64,000 nt of DNA from CAZABP01 sp964483245 (GTDB lineage Bacteria > Planctomycetota > UBA1135 > UBA2386), in the NCBI GenBank assembly GCA_964483245.1, contig CAZABP010000022.1, forward strand, positions 18,360 through 82,359. The letters run 5' to 3'. Position 1 is the stretch's first letter. Every line of letters starts with the position of its first letter. Under the pieces are notes generated by a model that saw nothing but the letters and a program-made list of their open reading frames with translations, did not search any database and was not told where the DNA came from. Positions 61,601-64,000 of this stretch are shown one piece after another. A program made the translations under genes and the position numbers.

Positions 61601-61606
61601 ATTCTG
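61601..61606 (-). promoter_or_regulatory. -10-like element (CAGAAT) of the BRCT protein gene
   Basis: On the minus strand CAGAATCC ends just before a GTG start after a 7-nt gap. It deviates from TAGANTCC only in the first base. Confidence 0.3.
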
Positions 61607-61632
61607 CCGTCGTGAAGTCCGCAGGGAAACAG

Positions 61633-62094
61633 CTACTTCCGCGGCAACCGCAGCAGCGAAGCCCCCAGCGTCAGCGCACAGCCACCGACCAACACCCAGA
61701 GTCCGAGCCCCGGCTGCAGGTCCACCATCTGCCGCAGCATCTGCTGCAGGTCGGACAGGCTGTGCTGCATCGTGTCCGGCGGGCCGCCGGCGCGCAGCAG
61801 TCCGCCGGGCCAGCCGAGCAGGTCGTTCGCCGTGAACCCGACGACGATCGTCGCGATCGCAGCCGTTGCGAATGCGAGCGGGCGCGAGCCGTGATACAGC
61901 GCCGGCGCCGCGACCAACGCCGCGAACAGCACCGCAACCGCGCGCCACTCTTCGGTCTCGACGAGGCTCGGCGCGAGCCGGCCGAAGCCGCCGGCGTTCC
62001 CCTGCACGAACGGCAGGAAGATCCCGGCGGCGACGGCGATCGGCCCGAGCAACGTGATCGGGTGCGGCGGATCGGCGCGCTTGTCGGCCGCCAT
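61633..62094 (-). CDS. Hypothetical small membrane protein coupled to glnN
   Basis: This 153-aa protein has four hydrophobic segments: about residues 13-33, 52-70, 75-95 and 130-148. These include LGPIAVAAGIFLPFVQG and LGLWVLVGGCALTLGAS. I do not recognise a family. Its ATG shares one base with the glnN stop (TGATG), so translation is linked. A link to nitrogen metabolism is possible only from position. Confidence 0.5.
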   Translation of the reverse strand: MAADKRADPPHPITLLGPIAVAAGIFLPFVQGNAGGFGRLAPSLVETEEWRAVAVLFAALVAAPALYHGSRPLAFATAAIATIVVGFTANDLLGWPGGLLRAGGPPDTMQHSLSDLQQMLRQMVDLQPGLGLWVLVGGCALTLGASLLRLPRK

Positions 62095-64000
62095 CAGTGC
62101 ACGAACAACAGCTCGCGGTACTTCGGCAGCGGCCACAGCTCGTCGTCGACGACCAGCTCGAGTGCGTCGACCGCCTCGCGGACGCGCTGCACGGCCGGGA
62201 CGACTTTGTCGCGCAGGAACGTGGCGTGCTCCCGCGGACCGCCGTGCTGCCGCTCCGCCTCGTCCGACGAGGTCTGCAGCAGGTCGATCGCGCCGAGCAG
62301 ATTCGTGATCCGGCTGGCGATCGTCGCCAACAGCCGCTCCTGGCTCGCGAGGTCGATCCCCTTGCTGGCCGTGTGCGCGTGCGTGATCGCGCGCGACACC
62401 TGGTCCTGCGCGGCGAACGCCGCCGGCAGGATCGACGTCGTCGCGAGCGACAGTGCGGTCTGCGCCTCGATCGCGATCGCCTTGGCGTAGGCCTCGAACA
62501 TGACCGTCGTGCGTGCTTCGGCCTCCTTGCGCGACAGCACGCCGAGCTTCTCGAACAGCGCGATGCTCCGGTCGTTCGAGTAGTGCGGGATCGCATCCAC
62601 GGCCGTGCGCAGGTTCGGAAGCCCGCGGCGCTCCGCCTCCTTGTGCCACTCCGGCGAGTAGCCGTTGCCGTTGAACACGACCCGGTAGTGCTGCTTCAGC
62701 GTCGACTGCACGACCTGCTGCGCCGCCGCTTCGAGGGAGATGCCGGTGCGCAGCAGCTTCTCGACGTCGTCGCAGATCAGCTCGAGCGAGTCGGCGACGA
62801 TCGTGTTCAGGATCATGTTCGGCCGCGCGATCGACTGGCTCGACCCGACGGCGCGGAACTCGAACTTGTTGCCGGTGAACGCGAACGGCGAGGTCCGGTT
62901 GCGATCGGTCGTGTCGCGCGGCAGCGGCGGCAGCGCGTTGACGCCGAGCTTCATCGTGCGGTTGCGCGGCCCGTCGCTGCGGCTCGTGCCGCTGATCAAC
63001 GACTGCACGACCGAGTCGAGCTCCTCGCCGAGGTAGATCGACAGGATCGCCGGCGGCGCCTCGTTCGCGCCGAGCCGTTGGTCGTTGCCGGCGATCGCGA
63101 TCGCCGCCCGCAGCAGCTCCGCGTGTGCGTCGACGGCGCGGATGATCGCGGTCAGGAACAGCACGAAGCGCATGTTCGCTTCCGGCGTATGGCCCGGCTC
63201 GAGCAGGTTCTCGCCGCCGTCGGTCGACAGCGAGAAGTTGTTGTGCTTGCCGGAGCCGTTGATGCCGGCGTAGGGCTTCTCGTGCAGCAGGCAGGCGAAC
63301 CCGTGGCGCTGCGCGACCTGCCGCAGCACCTCCATCGTCAGCATGTTGTGGTCGGTCGACAGCGTCGTCCGCTCGAACACCGGCGCGACTTCGTACTGCG
63401 ACGGCGCGACCTCGTTGTGCCGCGTCTTGATCGGGACCCCGAGCTGCCAAAGCTCGTGCTCGACCTCCTGCATGAACGCCAGCACCCGCGGGCTGATCGA
63501 GCCGAAGTAGTGATCCTCGAGCTCCTGCCCCTTGGGCGGCTTCGCGCCGAACAGCGTCCGGCCGGCGGCGACGAGGTCCGGGCGCAGCAGATACAGGTCG
63601 CGGTCGACCAGGAAGTACTCCTGCTCCGCACCCATCGTCGGGTACACGTACTGCGTCGTCTGATCGCCGAGCAGCCGCAGCGTGCGCACCGCCGCACGCG
63701 ACAGCGCCTCGATGCTGCGCAGCAGCGGCGTCCGCTTGTCGAGCGCCTCACCGGTCCACGAGCAGAACGCGGTCGGGATGCAGAGCGTGACGCCGTTGGT
63801 CGTCGGGCGCAGGAACGCCGGCGACGTCGGATCCCACGCGGTGTAGCCGCGCGCTTCGAACGTCGCGCGCAGACCGCCGGATGGGAACGACGACGCGTCC
63901 GGCTCCCCCTTGACCAGAGCCTTGCCGGAGAACTCGAGCAGCAGCTTGCCATTCGTCGGGTTCAGGAATGCATCGTGCTTCTCGGCCGTCAGCCCGGTCA
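62094..64000 (-). CDS. glnN: Type III glutamine synthetase (GlnN), 5' end cut by window edge
   Basis: The 635 visible residues cover most of a GlnN-type glutamine synthetase (full length about 700-730 aa), which makes glutamine from glutamate and ammonia. Type III marks are GKALVKGEPDASSFPSGGLR near the cut end, TLCIPTAFCSWTGEALDKRT, TMGAEQEYFLVDRDLY and the active-site region GAKPPKGQELEDHYFG. Further on are KHNNFSLSTDGGENLLEPGH and FEFRAVGSSQSIARPN. The N-terminal 60 to 90 residues lie beyond the right edge. The gene ends with a TGA that shares a base with the next start. Confidence 0.93.
   Translation of the reverse strand, partial: TGLTAEKHDAFLNPTNGKLLLEFSGKALVKGEPDASSFPSGGLRATFEARGYTAWDPTSPAFLRPTTNGVTLCIPTAFCSWTGEALDKRTPLLRSIEALSRAAVRTLRLLGDQTTQYVYPTMGAEQEYFLVDRDLYLLRPDLVAAGRTLFGAKPPKGQELEDHYFGSISPRVLAFMQEVEHELWQLGVPIKTRHNEVAPSQYEVAPVFERTTLSTDHNMLTMEVLRQVAQRHGFACLLHEKPYAGINGSGKHNNFSLSTDGGENLLEPGHTPEANMRFVLFLTAIIRAVDAHAELLRAAIAIAGNDQRLGANEAPPAILSIYLGEELDSVVQSLISGTSRSDGPRNRTMKLGVNALPPLPRDTTDRNRTSPFAFTGNKFEFRAVGSSQSIARPNMILNTIVADSLELICDDVEKLLRTGISLEAAAQQVVQSTLKQHYRVVFNGNGYSPEWHKEAERRGLPNLRTAVDAIPHYSNDRSIALFEKLGVLSRKEAEARTTVMFEAYAKAIAIEAQTALSLATTSILPAAFAAQDQVSRAITHAHTASKGIDLASQERLLATIASRITNLLGAIDLLQTSSDEAERQHGGPREHATFLRDKVVPAVQRVREAVDALELVVDDELWPLPKYRELLFVH

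Overview
The window is 64 kb of very GC-rich bacterial DNA, densely packed with genes and with no rRNA, tRNA or CRISPR that I can see. Many neighbouring genes overlap by 4 nt (ATGA, GTGA, TTGA). The mix of genes fits a poorly sampled Gram-negative lineage. It includes System II cytochrome c maturation (a ResB-CcsA fusion), many short-signal lipoproteins, a DUF2959 lipoprotein, a LpoB/COG3014 lipoprotein set, type III glutamine synthetase and giant multihaem cytochromes. Planctomycetota is my best guess, but this is inference; Acidobacteriota- or Myxococcota-like lineages are not excluded.

Left end (1-4.1 kb, minus strand): an anaerobic aromatic operon, had-oah-dch-bcrC. It encodes the steps around ATP-dependent benzoyl-CoA reductase and runs off the left edge. 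At 4.2-6.9 kb is a separate 11-haem lipoprotein cytochrome. At 7.0-10.5 kb, an AlkD-like glycosylase and an NfeD/flotillin pair are punctuated by three copies of a 67-bp repeat made of two 31-bp quasi-palindromes.

Centre of interest (10.5-17.3 kb, minus strand): a tightly coupled four-gene operon. It encodes (i) a ferredoxin-FAD/NAD(P)-dihaem cytochrome b fusion in the inner membrane, (ii) a 23-haem periplasmic cytochrome, (iii) an outer-membrane beta-barrel protein and (iv) a 7-haem lipoprotein. I read this as a candidate extracellular-electron-transfer conduit that could discharge electrons from aromatic oxidation. The divergent neighbour is a lipoprotein-CcsBA pair (18.3-22.4 kb) that could mature the haem proteins.

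22.4-34.1 kb holds mixed housekeeping genes: MgtC/DUF4010, CoA transferase, polyphosphate:AMP phosphotransferase, CBS protein, SMUG1-type uracil glycosylase, EamA transporter, hybrid histidine kinase, PIG-L deacetylase and Nudix hydrolase. 34.1-43.7 kb (minus) is a run of four envelope lipoproteins followed by an AddB/AddA-like helicase-nuclease and the Nudix gene. 43.8-47.2 kb carries a radical SAM/SPASM enzyme, a lipoprotein and a subtilase.

47.2-52.6 kb looks accessory. It has a DUF4160/DUF2442 pair, a truncated gene remnant, an S41 peptidase, a CoxII-like lipoprotein without copper ligands, a DUF4304 protein and a UPF0175/PIN toxin-antitoxin module. That module lies between direct repeats copying the 3' end of the neighbouring carbonic anhydrase gene. 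The right end (52.6-64 kb) has a two-domain carbonic anhydrase with a degenerate second domain, EF-G, a CBS protein, a calcium-type P-ATPase, a BRCT protein and a truncated glnN. A TAGACTCC-type -10 element directly upstream of several start codons suggests that leaderless transcripts are common here.
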